64,000 bases of DNA from CAZAYY01 sp964489525 (GCA_964489525.1 CAZAYY010000006.1:62001-126000), one strand, 5' to 3'. Shown: positions 1 through 9,758, numbered from the stretch's first letter. Notes: generated from the sequence alone by a model not told the origin. Translations and numbers: made by a program.

Positions 1-2773
1 TGTTGTGGAAAGTGACCTGGGTGTTAATTTCAGCCATGCTGGTCAGGCGGAAAAGGGGCGAGCTCTGGCGAATGCGCAGAATTTCGCGAAAATGAGAAGC
101 GGCGAAGACAATGTCACTTTGAGCGGGGTCGAAGGCCGTGTTGTTTAAAAGCGGGGTCATAATGCTCCAGCGGCTGCTGTTATCCCAGGCGGGTGGCAGC
201 CCAACCGCAAAGTTGTTGTGGCTGTAATCCCAAAATACCCGGTTGAACCAGTCGCCAGAGTCGTAGCTGTTGCGATCAAGCGACTTGGAGCGCAGGATAT
301 CGCTGCCCATATGAAAAAACGGCACACCTTGGGCCAGGCCGATGATGCTCAGGCCCATATTTTGCGCCCTCACCCGCTCGGCCATGCTCACCCCAATGGG
401 CAGCTTAAACACATTCTGGTCGAACAAGGTTTCGTTATCGTGCTTGGAGATATAGGGCATGGATTCCTGCGGGTCATTGGCAAAGGGCGCACCTGCCCCA
501 CTCCAATCTGTGCCGCTGGCACGCAGCCCCGAGCGCAGAATATTCATGACATTGTGCAGGTCGCTTTCAAAACGGTTGTCATAAAGATACCCATTCCAAT
601 CGTAACTAAGGCCGTTGATAAAGCCCTGCTTGCGAATGCCCAGCGAATCGGTGCTGTAGCCGCCGTGGCCCGCATCGCGAATGATATCGTTGAACAAACC
701 AATCCCGGTGCCGGTCATATTGTATTTGTGGGCATAGCAGTCCGGGCAGGTGGTCAGCCCTTTGGCGGCGGCAGATCCAAAGTCCCAGCCCTCGCCGTAC
801 AGGTAAATGGTTGGGTCAATTGCGTTCAGGGCGGCCTGGACATTGAGCATGTTTTGGCGGGTGTGCAGGTTCATCAGGTCGAAACGGAAGCCGTTCACCT
901 TATAGTCCAGGGCAAAACGCTCCAGGGTATCCACCATCAGTTTTTCAAACATCGCGTACTCGCTGGCGGTATCATCGCAGCAAGATGACATGTATAAAGA
1001 CCCAGCGCTGTCATAGCGGTGGTAATACCCGGGAACCACTTTATCCAGAACTGATTTATCCGCCTGCCCGGAAGCAGCCGTGTGATTGTAAACCACATCC
1101 ATCACCACCCGCAGGCCGTTTTCGTTGAGCGCCTGCACCATTTTTCGGAATTCCAAAATGCGCGTTTCGCCATCCGGGTCGGTGCTGTACGAGCCTTCCG
1201 GCACGCCGTAGTGCAAGGGGTCGTAGCCCCAATTGAACCCGTCGGCAGCGCGGTTGGTTCCCACAATATCTTGGGGTTCTTCCCCGGCGCGATCGTACCC
1301 CGTCGGGCTGGGCCAGACATCGCGTTGCACACCGGCTTCAGGAACGGAGGCAATATCAAACGCAGGCAGCAGGTGCACATGCGTCAACCCTGCTTCTTGA
1401 AGCTGGAGCAAATGGGCCATGCCATCGGAAAGCGAGCGGCTGGCGCCATCATACGTAAAAGCCAGGTAAGTACCGCGGTGTGCCTGGCTGACCGTGCTGT
1501 CGTTGATGCTGAAATCGCGCACGTGCATTTCATAAATGGTGATATCTTCAAACTTCTCCAGGGACGGCTCCTGAAGTGTGTCCCAACCTGCGGGTTTCAG
1601 GTTGGTGTCATCCAGGTTGACAAACTGGCTGCGCAGGCTGTCCGTAGAAAGGCTGATGGCATAGGGGTCAGTAACGAGGTTGTTCACCACTGCATCTTGA
1701 CTGCGCACATATACCGCCACATCCAGCAGGTAAAACTGGCGGTCCCAGGAAGAGTCGCCGGTTATGCTCCAAACCCCGCTGGCAGGGTCCAGCGTCATGG
1801 TGTGGCTGGTATAGGTTGGCGTGGTGGAATCCCCATAACGCCGCAGGGATACCGACTGGGCGGTAGGCGCCCAAACACTCACGGTGGGCACACCACCGGT
1901 GTAGGTTACACCCAGTTCCGCCAGATCTGCCGTGCCATGGTTAACATACAGGTCATCCAAGACCCCCTGAATCTGCACGGCGGTGCTGTCCACCCGTGTA
2001 CCGTTCGAGTTATACGCCGCCACAATCAGCTGACCGCGCAGCAGCTCTTTGGACTGGTTTGTGCTCAGGCTGTTGGTCAAACGCAGCATTCCAGCAGCAT
2101 TGGGATTTTTGGCATAGCCGCTGATGGTCCCACTCTCCGTAAGCGCAACATAGCACGGAGAAACCGGGCTTGGGAAGCTGCACGCTGTGGTGTCTGCCAC
2201 CTTGCCCATTAGCCCATCGGCATCATACAGCAGGCGGTAGTTCATCCCCGAAGCCTGGGTGCGCCTCCAGCCCAGGGTTGCGGAATCGAGCCACATGGCG
2301 CTGGCCTGGTAGGGGCTGATGGCACTGCTGTTCTCGGTGACGGTTAATTTTCCGTTGCCCGCCCCCTGCCAGAGCTGGTGGTTGTCGTTGGTATCTTTGC
2401 AGTAAGCGGTGAATTCATACAACCCGGCGCCTGGGGCCAGGGTGGCTTTATATTCATCATTGTTGCCAATATCGGTGTGATAGGTCATCGGCGTTTGCAT
2501 TGCCATCACCCAGGACCCACCAAAGGAAGACACCTGGCTCCAATACAGGGTGCAGGAAATTCCCCAACCCTGGCCAGCTGATTCAGTTGTCCCGGATTTG
2601 TATACCTGGACATATACATCAAACGTGGCGCCATCAGCAATCGTGTTTGAGCTCCCTCCGGTGGGGAACATATTGCCAACCCAGCCCAGCGAAGCAGCAC
2701 CCTGGGAATATGTCAGACTTAAACCCATTCCAACCAACAAAAGCAGTGCGAATAACCTGGCAAATCGGGACAT
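1..2773 (-). CDS. Secreted type I pullulanase (GH13), 3' end outside window
   Basis: Predicted extracellular enzyme cleaving alpha-1,6 branches of pullulan or starch. The frame is open from an ATG at 2773 (AGGAG upstream) to the window edge, about 924 codons. Residues 1-26 form a signal peptide. A beta-sandwich module starting SLGWVGNMFP follows (about 28-135), then a CBM48-like domain with VSVWAPTAQSV (about 295). The catalytic barrel shows YEMHVRDFS (about 412), the pullulanase hallmark FNWGYDP, VMDVVYNHT (about 556), nucleophile region GFRFDLMNLH (about 628), acid/base YGEGWDFG (about 659) and KHDNETLFDQ (about 774). All four GH13 regions are therefore intact. The gene stands alone on this strand and its C-terminus is missing. 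Long open frames on the opposite strand are shadows. Confidence 0.9.
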   Translation of the reverse strand, partial: MSRFARLFALLLLVGMGLSLTYSQGAASLGWVGNMFPTGGSSNTIADGATFDVYVQVYKSGTTESAGQGWGISCTLYWSQVSSFGGSWVMAMQTPMTYHTDIGNNDEYKATLAPGAGLYEFTAYCKDTNDNHQLWQGAGNGKLTVTENSSAISPYQASAMWLDSATLGWRRTQASGMNYRLLYDADGLMGKVADTTACSFPSPVSPCYVALTESGTISGYAKNPNAAGMLRLTNSLSTNQSKELLRGQLIVAAYNSNGTRVDSTAVQIQGVLDDLYVNHGTADLAELGVTYTGGVPTVSVWAPTAQSVSLRRYGDSTTPTYTSHTMTLDPASGVWSITGDSSWDRQFYLLDVAVYVRSQDAVVNNLVTDPYAISLSTDSLRSQFVNLDDTNLKPAGWDTLQEPSLEKFEDITIYEMHVRDFSINDSTVSQAHRGTYLAFTYDGASRSLSDGMAHLLQLQEAGLTHVHLLPAFDIASVPEAGVQRDVWPSPTGYDRAGEEPQDIVGTNRAADGFNWGYDPLHYGVPEGSYSTDPDGETRILEFRKMVQALNENGLRVVMDVVYNHTAASGQADKSVLDKVVPGYYHRYDSAGSLYMSSCCDDTASEYAMFEKLMVDTLERFALDYKVNGFRFDLMNLHTRQNMLNVQAALNAIDPTIYLYGEGWDFGSAAAKGLTTCPDCYAHKYNMTGTGIGLFNDIIRDAGHGGYSTDSLGIRKQGFINGLSYDWNGYLYDNRFESDLHNVMNILRSGLRASGTDWSGAGAPFANDPQESMPYISKHDNETLFDQNVFKLPIGVSMAERVRAQNMGLSIIGLAQGVPFFHMGSDILRSKSLDRNSYDSGDWFNRVFWDYSHNNFAVGLPPAWDNSSRWSIMTPLLNNTAFDPAQSDIVFAASHFREILRIRQSSPLFRLTSMAEINTQVTFHN

Positions 2774-3028
2774 ACCACGCTCTCCTGAATAATCTTCTCA
2801 TTCCATATGTCTGCCTGCCTTGGAAGCCGGCATAATTTAAAAACCACCAGACAAGATATGTTGAGATGAATTTATCTTAATTCCGAAGGAATGTCTACCG
2901 GTGTTGAGCGCGGGCAGCAAAAAGGCAAATAACTCAAGTTAACCAGCGATGACGCCAATAACACTGAGAAAACCAGGGTTTGCCGGGCCGTAGGAATGGT
3001 ATTTGGGAACGCGACCCGACTTATCGGT

Positions 3029-4015
3029 TCACCTGGATATCGCAGGTTTGCTCAAATATTTGTTCACCAATTCTCTAGCCGTTGGCTCGTCTACAATTAA
3101 CTCACTGATCAGGTTTCCTTTCAAAGCCGAGAATAATCCATTTACTTTGGCTAACCCTGAAACCGCGCAAATGCCATGCTTTTTTTGAAACATTTCCAGG
3201 TTAGGACCACAAGCTCGCTCATTGATAGGAATATTATCAAAACTCCCATCCTCTCTAAAAAACACGGTAGCAATGTCGCCTGCAATTCTTTCTTTTTTTA
3301 ATTCTTTATAGTCTTTTTCCTCCAGGTACCCACCGCTGTACACATGACTCGGAATACCAGCGTTCACGGCACCAATGCTGTGAAGAAGGATGTCTGCCCT
3401 TTCTTGTAAGTCCAGGATTCGCTTGATACTCCTTTCTTTCCATAGATATTTTTTCGTTTCAACATAATCAAAGAATGTGGGTACCGGGAAAAGGTGGGCT
3501 CTGGCCTGGTAATTTTGGGCGAACCGCATAATGATTTCACTTGCATAGTCAATCCCCATGGATTGGGTGTTTCCTGCCCCATTTAGCTGCACGATTTGGG
3601 AATTATGCGTACTTTTTTTGAGTAAATGCCTGGAAATTGCACTCATGGTCGTTCCCCATGCAATCCCAATAATCATGTTTGAATCAAAAACTGTATTGAG
3701 GTGATTCACGGTAAATTGAGCAACTCGATCTAGCCAAATTGCTTCCCCGGCAATTTCTGGAACGGGGACCACATAGACATTTTTGACCTTAAAGGAAGTA
3801 AATATGATCTTTTCAAGCTCAAAAAGTTTCTGATCCGGGGTGGAGATTTTAATACTGATCAGCCCTTCATTTTTTGCAAAGGTGAGCAGCCGTGAGACGG
3901 TTGATCTGGAAACATTCATTTCCTTCGCAATCGCATCCGTTTTCATATTCTGGTAGTAATACATACGAGCCACATTCGCCGCACTCTCAATTTTTTCTGG
4001 ATCATTAGAAAACAT
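3029..4015 (-). CDS. SorC-family sugar-binding transcriptional regulator
   Basis: DNA-binding regulator of 328 residues. A helix-turn-helix lies at about residues 20-45 (TDAIAKEMNVSRSTVSRLL), followed by the SorC/CggR/DeoR-type effector domain to the C-terminus, which binds phosphorylated sugars in this family. AAAGGAG sits 9 bases before the ATG. It is divergent from glpK across 192 bp holding a strong glpK promoter and an inverted repeat, so it most likely controls the glycerol genes and perhaps itself. The effector could be glycerol 3-phosphate or dihydroxyacetone phosphate; this is inferred only from the neighbours. Most glycerol operons use other regulator families, so the pairing is somewhat unusual. 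Confidence 0.85.
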   Translation of the reverse strand: MFSNDPEKIESAANVARMYYYQNMKTDAIAKEMNVSRSTVSRLLTFAKNEGLISIKISTPDQKLFELEKIIFTSFKVKNVYVVPVPEIAGEAIWLDRVAQFTVNHLNTVFDSNMIIGIAWGTTMSAISRHLLKKSTHNSQIVQLNGAGNTQSMGIDYASEIIMRFAQNYQARAHLFPVPTFFDYVETKKYLWKERSIKRILDLQERADILLHSIGAVNAGIPSHVYSGGYLEEKDYKELKKERIAGDIATVFFREDGSFDNIPINERACGPNLEMFQKKHGICAVSGLAKVNGLFSALKGNLISELIVDEPTARELVNKYLSKPAISR

Positions 4016-4113
4016 AAATAATCACTCCTTTTATAAGCCGTTTGAATGCTTTGAACAAGTGTGCAGGATGAAGGAAATTTCCTCCAAAAACACCAGCCCC
4101 AAATATTGCCTTT

Positions 4114-4149
4114 TGCACGTATGTTCAGTTTACATTGACATTTCGTGCA
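4114..4149. promoter_or_regulatory. Candidate operator for the SorC-type regulator
   Basis: TGCACG at 4114-4119 and its reverse complement CGTGCA at 4144-4149 form an inverted repeat with a 24-base gap. The right half overlaps the spacer of the glpK promoter. A second loose pair, TTGAAC near 4053 and GTTCAG near 4123, is also present. Position and symmetry suggest repressor binding, but this is inference. Confidence 0.4.
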
Positions 4150-4164
4150 GCATTATCTTATTAT
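4135..4164 (+). promoter_or_regulatory. Sigma70-type promoter of glpK operon
   Basis: A perfect -35 TTGACA (4135-4140) is followed after 18 bases by TATTAT (4159-4164, five of six consensus bases). Transcription would start near 4171, giving a leader of about 37 bases before the glpK ATG. Confidence 0.7.
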
Positions 4165-4207
4165 ACATTAATGTTTCAAAAGGTATCTATACTGGAGTGT
4201 GTTTCAG

Positions 4208-5713
4208 ATGAATGAATACATAGCGGCAATAGATCAGGGGACCACAAGTACTCGTTGTATGATTTTCACCCATCAAGGAGAACCCATCGGTGTCCACCAG
4301 CTTGAGCACAAACAGTTTTTTCCAAAACCTGGTTGGGTAGAGCATGACCCACTTGAAATCTGGGAGAAGACGCAAGCCGTAGTACGTGGAGCGATGGAAA
4401 AAGCCGGAATCAGCGCGAAGAATATTGCGGCAATTGGGATTACCAATCAAAGAGAAACAACCGTTGTATGGGACAAATTAACAGGGCAGCCTTTTTACAA
4501 CGCCATTGTCTGGCAAGATACGCGCACAAGCGAAATCGTCAACGAACTGGCAAAGGAAGGAGGGCAAGACCGTTTTCGCAAGACCGTTGGACTTCCTTTA
4601 GCAACCTATTTCTCAGGCCCCAAAATATCCTGGATATTAAGAAATGTGGATGGTGTCCGACAAGCGGCAGAAGAAGGGCGCGCCTTATTTGGAAACATGG
4701 ATGCCTGGTTAATTTGGAACCTGACCGGAGGGGTTGAAAGCGGTAAACATGTTACAGATGTGACGAATGCCAGCCGGACCATGCTGATGAACCTTGAATC
4801 GCTGGCCTGGGATTCGCAAATGTGTGAAATCATGGGCATCCCCCAATCCATGCTGCCGAAAATTTGTTCCTCAGCAGAGGTTTATGGGCATACCAAAATC
4901 AATGGGCCTTTTGCGGGTGTCATCCCCGTGGCAGGTGATCTAGGCGACCAGCAGGCGGCGACGGTCGGGCAAACCTGCTTCGAGCCCGGCGAGGCAAAAA
5001 ACACCTATGGCACCGGATGCTTCATGATTCTCAACACTGGCAACAAAGTCGTTCAATCCATGAATGGATTACTTTCAACGGTCTGTTACCAGTTTGGGAA
5101 CGAAAAGCCCGTCTATGCTTTAGAAGGTTCCATTGCAATTACAGGAGCATTGGTCCAGTGGTTGAGGGATAATCTCAAGCTAATCAATTCGGCGCCAGAA
5201 ATCGAGCAGCTGGCAATGACAGTTGCCGATAATGGTGGGGTTTATTTTGTGCCAGCCTTTTCTGGTTTATTTGCTCCTTACTGGCAGCCAGATGCGCGCG
5301 GTGTAATTGTTGGGTTAACGGGTTACATTAATCGAGGGCATATTGCACGGGCTGCCCTTGAAGCCACCGCATTTCAAACCCGAGAGGTGCTGGATGCCAT
5401 GAACAAGGATTCAGGCGTTGCGCTAAAAGCACTTAAAGTGGATGGCGGCATGGTGCAGAACGAATTGCTGATGCAGTTTCAGGCAGATGTACTTGGCGTA
5501 CCGGTTATTCGTCCCAAAGTTTCTGAAACCACAGCACTGGGGGCAGCATACGCAGCCGGCTACGCCGTAGGTTTTTGGAAAACAATGACCGAAATGACTC
5601 AAAACTGGAAGGTTGATAAAACCTGGTATCCGGACCCGCTGAGTAAGGCTGGAACGGAGTCATTTGCACAATGGAAAAAAGCGGTTACCCGAACTTTTAA
5701 TTGGATTGAATAG
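4208..5713 (+). CDS. glpK: Glycerol kinase
   Basis: Phosphorylates glycerol to sn-glycerol 3-phosphate with ATP in the cytoplasm. It is a 501-residue FGGY-family kinase. The N-terminal phosphate-binding motif is DQGTTSTR; VTDVTNASRTMLMNL and GDLGDQQAATVGQ follow, and the C-terminal signature is VDGGMVQNELLMQFQADV. A GTG at 4199 also opens the frame, but the ATG at 4208 has GGAG ten bases upstream and fits family N-termini, so it is preferred. glpD begins eight bases after the stop, making a glpK-glpD operon that feeds glycerol carbon to dihydroxyacetone phosphate. No glpF uptake facilitator is seen nearby. Confidence 0.96.
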   Translation: MNEYIAAIDQGTTSTRCMIFTHQGEPIGVHQLEHKQFFPKPGWVEHDPLEIWEKTQAVVRGAMEKAGISAKNIAAIGITNQRETTVVWDKLTGQPFYNAIVWQDTRTSEIVNELAKEGGQDRFRKTVGLPLATYFSGPKISWILRNVDGVRQAAEEGRALFGNMDAWLIWNLTGGVESGKHVTDVTNASRTMLMNLESLAWDSQMCEIMGIPQSMLPKICSSAEVYGHTKINGPFAGVIPVAGDLGDQQAATVGQTCFEPGEAKNTYGTGCFMILNTGNKVVQSMNGLLSTVCYQFGNEKPVYALEGSIAITGALVQWLRDNLKLINSAPEIEQLAMTVADNGGVYFVPAFSGLFAPYWQPDARGVIVGLTGYINRGHIARAALEATAFQTREVLDAMNKDSGVALKALKVDGGMVQNELLMQFQADVLGVPVIRPKVSETTALGAAYAAGYAVGFWKTMTEMTQNWKVDKTWYPDPLSKAGTESFAQWKKAVTRTFNWIE

Positions 5714-5721
5714 GTGCAAAA

Positions 5722-7431
5722 ATGCTGAGCCGCAAAGAAAGAATTCAAAGCATTGAACAGAACCCTGAAATTAGCGTCTTAATCGTTGGAGCAGGAATCA
5801 ATGGCATTGGAACATTTCTAGATCTCGCGCTTCAAGGAGTGGATGTTTTATTAATTGATCGAAGCGACTATTGTAGTGGGGCAAGTGCGGCTTCATCCCA
5901 CATGGTCCATGGGGGTATTCGCTACCTGGAAAACGGAGAGTTTCGGCTGGTTCGGGAAGCCGTTCAGGAACGAAACCGTTTGCTTGAAAATGCACCCCAT
6001 CTGGTAAAGCCGCTGCCAACAACTTTTCCAATCTTTAAATGGTTTTCGGGCTTACTCAACGCGCCATTCAAGTTCCTGGGCCTACTGGACAAACCCGCTG
6101 AACGAGGCGCCATTGTCATTAAAATCGGAATGATGCTTTACGATTTTTATACTCGAAAACAAAAAACTGTCCCTGCGCATGTATTTCGGAATACCAAAGA
6201 ATCTTTAAAGTTGTTTCCACTGCTTAACCCTGAGATCGTTTTTACCGGTACCTATTATGATGGCTCCATGCCTTCTCCAGAGCGAATCGCAATTGAACTC
6301 ATTACCGACGCTGTGGATGAAAACGAACGCGCCATCCCTTTGAATTACACAAGCCTGGTTTCTGTCCAAGGGGATCAAGTCACCTTAATGGATCAAGTGG
6401 ACGGCATCACGCTAACCATCAAGCCTAAGGTTGTGATTAACGCAGGCGGACCATGGATTGATAAGATTAACACATCCTTCCATCGAAAAACCCAATACAT
6501 TGGGGGCACCAAAGGGTCCCATATCATTGTTGAAAACCCACAACTTCGTACAGCGATTGGCGAAAACGAATTTTTCTTTGAAAATGAGGATGGGCGAATT
6601 GTTCTCATTTATCCACTGCTGGACAAAGTGCTGATCGGGACTTCAGATATCCCCATTGACGACCCAGATCAAGCTGTAATTACAGATCAAGAAGTTCAAT
6701 ATTTCATTGGCATGGTTAAAAAAGTTTTCCCAACGATTACAGTTGAGCCATCCCAAATCGTCTTCACTTTTTCGGGTGTGCGCCCCCTGACCAAATCCAA
6801 CTCCCAGCTAACCAGTCAAATTAGCCGAGATCATCAGTTTCTAGTGGATGAGCCTGGCAGTGAAGTGCATTTCCCAATTTTCTCCCTGGTTGGAGGAAAG
6901 TGGACAACTTTTCGGGCTTTCGCTGAAAAGGTTACCGATACCGTGCTGCACCGCCTGGGTATTGACCGCAAACAAAGCACCCGAGACTACAAGGTGGGGG
7001 GCGGAAAAGAATACCCAAGAACACAACAGTCAAAAGATTTGTTTTTCGCCAGCATACTGTCGAAAACGAATATTCCCGAAGCCCAACTGGAAACCCTTTT
7101 TTCCAGATATGGAACCAGGGTAACCAAAATGCTTTCAAACATTCATGATCCAAAAGCCTCGAACCTCAAGAGCATCCCGGACCTGGCAATATCCGAAATC
7201 CAACATATCGTTGAATCTGAAGATGTGGTCCATCTTGATGACTTTATTTTCCGCCGCTCCATGCTTGGGAAATTAGGCCAGGTAACCCCCGATGGGCTGG
7301 AAGAAATCGGCACAGTCGTTGCTCAAGTTCTTGGCTGGGATTCAATAAAACGAAGAGAAGAAATCAATCGAGTCATGGATATTTTAAAAACATCCCATCG
7401 AATGAATTTCAATCAGTTTATCAAGGACTAA
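5722..7431 (+). CDS. glpD: FAD-dependent glycerol-3-phosphate dehydrogenase
   Basis: Oxidises glycerol 3-phosphate to dihydroxyacetone phosphate and passes electrons to the membrane quinone pool. The protein has 569 residues. The N-terminal FAD-binding fold contains VGAGINGIGTFLDLALQG (about 22-39), followed by the family motif SHMVHGGIRYLENGEFRL and a C-terminal DAO_C-type domain. Length and order match GlpD rather than the shorter anaerobic GlpA. It directly follows glpK, so the two form the canonical catabolic pair. GlpD is normally a peripheral membrane protein, and no membrane segment is evident here. Confidence 0.94.
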   Translation: MLSRKERIQSIEQNPEISVLIVGAGINGIGTFLDLALQGVDVLLIDRSDYCSGASAASSHMVHGGIRYLENGEFRLVREAVQERNRLLENAPHLVKPLPTTFPIFKWFSGLLNAPFKFLGLLDKPAERGAIVIKIGMMLYDFYTRKQKTVPAHVFRNTKESLKLFPLLNPEIVFTGTYYDGSMPSPERIAIELITDAVDENERAIPLNYTSLVSVQGDQVTLMDQVDGITLTIKPKVVINAGGPWIDKINTSFHRKTQYIGGTKGSHIIVENPQLRTAIGENEFFFENEDGRIVLIYPLLDKVLIGTSDIPIDDPDQAVITDQEVQYFIGMVKKVFPTITVEPSQIVFTFSGVRPLTKSNSQLTSQISRDHQFLVDEPGSEVHFPIFSLVGGKWTTFRAFAEKVTDTVLHRLGIDRKQSTRDYKVGGGKEYPRTQQSKDLFFASILSKTNIPEAQLETLFSRYGTRVTKMLSNIHDPKASNLKSIPDLAISEIQHIVESEDVVHLDDFIFRRSMLGKLGQVTPDGLEEIGTVVAQVLGWDSIKRREEINRVMDILKTSHRMNFNQFIKD

Positions 7432-7530
7432 TGATTTCAGAAAACAGAGGAGGTACCTGAAACTATAAAATCAACTTTGTTCGATGTATTCATAACAACC
7501 CATAAATAAATTTTTGAGGAGAAATTAGCA

Positions 7531-9378
7531 ATGAAAAACAACAAGTCCCCCCTGTTTTGGTTGAGAATCGCATTAATCTTGTGTCTCGTGAGCATGCTGG
7601 GCGCAAGCTTCGTTCAAACCAATGGCGGAAAAATTGAAGTAAAAGATATGCGCTGGGAAACCGGTTCGGGCAAGTATATGAGCGCCTTGCTTTTTGTGCC
7701 CGAAACTGCCACGGTGGATAACCCGGCCCCTGCAATTATTACCAGCCATGGTTGGTTCAACAATCGTGAAATGCAGGACATGAATTTTGTAGAATACTCC
7801 CGCCGTGGTTATGTCGTCCTATCCATCGATATGTATGGGCATGGCAATTCCGAAGTTTTATACACACCTGAAATCGCACCCACATCGGTGGGCATGTATG
7901 ATGCTGTAAAATTGATCGCTGCACTGCCCTATGTAGACAAAGACCGCATTGGGGTTACTGGCCATTCCAATGGTGCCATGGCATCCAACTTTGCAGTAGA
8001 TTTAGATAACCTGGCAGAAACCAGACTCATTTCTTCCGTCCTCTTGGTTGCAAACAATGCCACCTACAAAAACCCGGATGGCGCATACTACAACAAGTAT
8101 GGTAATCGGGATGTGGGTATCGTTGCCGCAAAATACGATGAATTCTTCTTTAGAGTCGCCCTGCCAGATGGGAGCCGCACAGCTCCTCGTGATTATATTA
8201 ACCAGGACACCGCTCAATCCTTCCTGAATTTCGGTATAGACCCGGCTCAAGGTGAAAAACGCGCCGCTTACACCATGTACAAGCAAGTGGTAGACGGCAA
8301 AGAAACCATCAGAGTTATCTATACGCCCAACCAAATTCACCCCTGGAACACCATATCAAACAATGTCGTCACTTCAAGCCTGGAGTTTTTTGAGGATTCC
8401 CTGGGCGCCCCGAATCCGATTCCAGCCACAAATCTTGTTTGGTTTTGGAAGCAAGCTTTTAACGTGATTGGTTTGGTTGGTTTTTGTATCTTTGTCCTGG
8501 CCTTTACCAAGGTTTTGCTCGACACCAGCTATTTCAGTTCGCTCAAAACCAAAACCGCAGTGGTTGCCCAACCCGCACCTGTTGGAAAAGCCAAAATCTG
8601 GTTTTGGGCCAGCCTGTTGCTGAGCGCCTTCTTCTCGGGCTACACTTACCTGATTATTCCCGGGAAGATTACCGGGGATTCCGCCTGGATTACCCGTCCA
8701 GACTACTTCCTCCAGTCGCCAGTGTTCTTCATTGGTGTGTGGGCAGTCGTCAATGGGATATTTGCACTCCTCCTGATGGTGATCACCTGGTACTTCTTCG
8801 GTGGAAAATCGGTTAGCCTGAAAGATAGAGGCGTAACCATTAGCCTGCAAAATCTCTGGAAAACGATCTTGCTTTCGCTGGTCGTGGTCTCCGGTGCTTT
8901 CTTAATCGTCTTTTTCTCCGACTATCTTTTCAAGGTGGATTTCCGTTTTTGGGTCATCCCGGTGAAGGCATTTATGCCAGACAAAATCGGAATTATCTTG
9001 ATGTACCTGCCCTTCTTCCTGGTTTTCTACATCCTGCATTCGATTGCAGTCAACAGCTTCAACTTCGTAGAACAAGGTAAGGAATGGGTCAATGTTGCGT
9101 GGCTTGCACTTTTCACCACGCTTGGCGCTCTGGTGTATGTGATTATCCAATACAGCGTCTTCTTTGCTACCGGAAAATCATGGACAGAGGTAATGGACCC
9201 AGCTGTTTCCAACATCTATGGCATCTGGCTGTTCCCAATTCTCGTCTATTTCCCACTGGCTGTAATCTTGGATCGGAAATTGTTCAAGGTGACCAAAAAC
9301 CCATACCTGGGAGGGATCATCTTTGGCCTGATCATGACGATCATCGCTTGCACCAATACATTGAGCCAGCTGCCTTAG
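7531..9378 (+). CDS. Alpha/beta hydrolase with multi-pass membrane C-terminal half
   Basis: A two-part protein of 615 residues. Residues 11-27 form a membrane anchor or signal segment. Residues about 40-295 form an extracytoplasmic alpha/beta hydrolase with oxyanion-side SHGWFNN (72-78), the GXSXG elbow GHSNG (Ser146) and a candidate catalytic His in PNQIHPWN. From about residue 310 onward are roughly eight hydrophobic helices. A strong GAGGAGAA ribosome site precedes the ATG, 99 bases after glpD, so it is probably co-transcribed with the glycerol genes. The substrate is unknown. Context suggests a glycerol ester or lipid, which would make it a glycerol-releasing esterase, but this is inference. 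Confidence 0.7.
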   Translation: MKNNKSPLFWLRIALILCLVSMLGASFVQTNGGKIEVKDMRWETGSGKYMSALLFVPETATVDNPAPAIITSHGWFNNREMQDMNFVEYSRRGYVVLSIDMYGHGNSEVLYTPEIAPTSVGMYDAVKLIAALPYVDKDRIGVTGHSNGAMASNFAVDLDNLAETRLISSVLLVANNATYKNPDGAYYNKYGNRDVGIVAAKYDEFFFRVALPDGSRTAPRDYINQDTAQSFLNFGIDPAQGEKRAAYTMYKQVVDGKETIRVIYTPNQIHPWNTISNNVVTSSLEFFEDSLGAPNPIPATNLVWFWKQAFNVIGLVGFCIFVLAFTKVLLDTSYFSSLKTKTAVVAQPAPVGKAKIWFWASLLLSAFFSGYTYLIIPGKITGDSAWITRPDYFLQSPVFFIGVWAVVNGIFALLLMVITWYFFGGKSVSLKDRGVTISLQNLWKTILLSLVVVSGAFLIVFFSDYLFKVDFRFWVIPVKAFMPDKIGIILMYLPFFLVFYILHSIAVNSFNFVEQGKEWVNVAWLALFTTLGALVYVIIQYSVFFATGKSWTEVMDPAVSNIYGIWLFPILVYFPLAVILDRKLFKVTKNPYLGGIIFGLIMTIIACTNTLSQLP

Positions 9379-9383
9379 GGAAA

Positions 9384-9460
9384 GCACTCACAATAACCTG
9401 TTTTTCAGGCCTGGAGGTTTTCGTCCAGACCAAAAGCGACCCGGTTAAACCCGTGAGTGT
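9384..9460. other. Cloverleaf-like multi-helix RNA or DNA structure
   Basis: GCACTCAC (9384-9391) pairs with GTGAGTGT (9453-9460). Inside are CCTG-TTTTT-CAGG (9397-9409), CTGGA-8-TCCAG (9411-9428) and a weak GGT/ACC stem (9443-9451). The topology recalls a tRNA, but the anticodon-type loop has eight bases and the T-loop and U8 consensus are absent, so it is not called a tRNA. It lies directly after the hydrolase stop and could be a 3' UTR structure. Confidence 0.35.
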
Positions 9461-9516
9461 ATGAACCCTTACGACTGATATCCACTCCGAAAAGTCCTGG
9501 GCAGCGGCACGGATCA

Positions 9517-9557
9517 AGCAGCCTGCTATACTTCGCAATTCAGTATAGCAGGCTGCT
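9517..9557. repeat. 16-bp perfect inverted repeat
   Basis: AGCAGCCTGCTATACT (9517-9532) and its exact reverse complement (9542-9557) flank a 9-base loop. No T-run follows on either strand, so it is not a standard intrinsic terminator. The rest of the 380-base gap 9379-9758 shows no supported gene. Confidence 0.6.
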
Positions 9558-9758
9558 GACTTAACCTTACATTTGAATTTCGGAAAATCCCATAAATTTG
9601 CGCTTAAAACGGTAGTTGACCTGCTGCCTGAGGTTCAATGAGGTGCATGCAGACCCAATAATAACCGCCACTCACTTGTGATAGAATTCACGTAAGAGGC
9701 ATACAAACCCCATACCCTGGTTACCCAGGCCAGTTATGGTTCCGCTCAACTTCCTCCT

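Noticed and set aside
218..2212. Two long plus-strand frames (256 and 376 codons)
   Set aside because: They lie opposite the pullulanase gene, have His/Val-rich shadow composition and no family motif.
3003..3188. Short plus-strand frame at the 3' end of the regulator gene
   Set aside because: It overlaps the SorC regulator coding sequence almost entirely and has no ribosome site.
9384..9460. Possible tRNA gene
   Set aside because: The fold is cloverleaf-like but lacks the T-loop consensus, U8 and a seven-base anticodon loop; kept only as a structured element.
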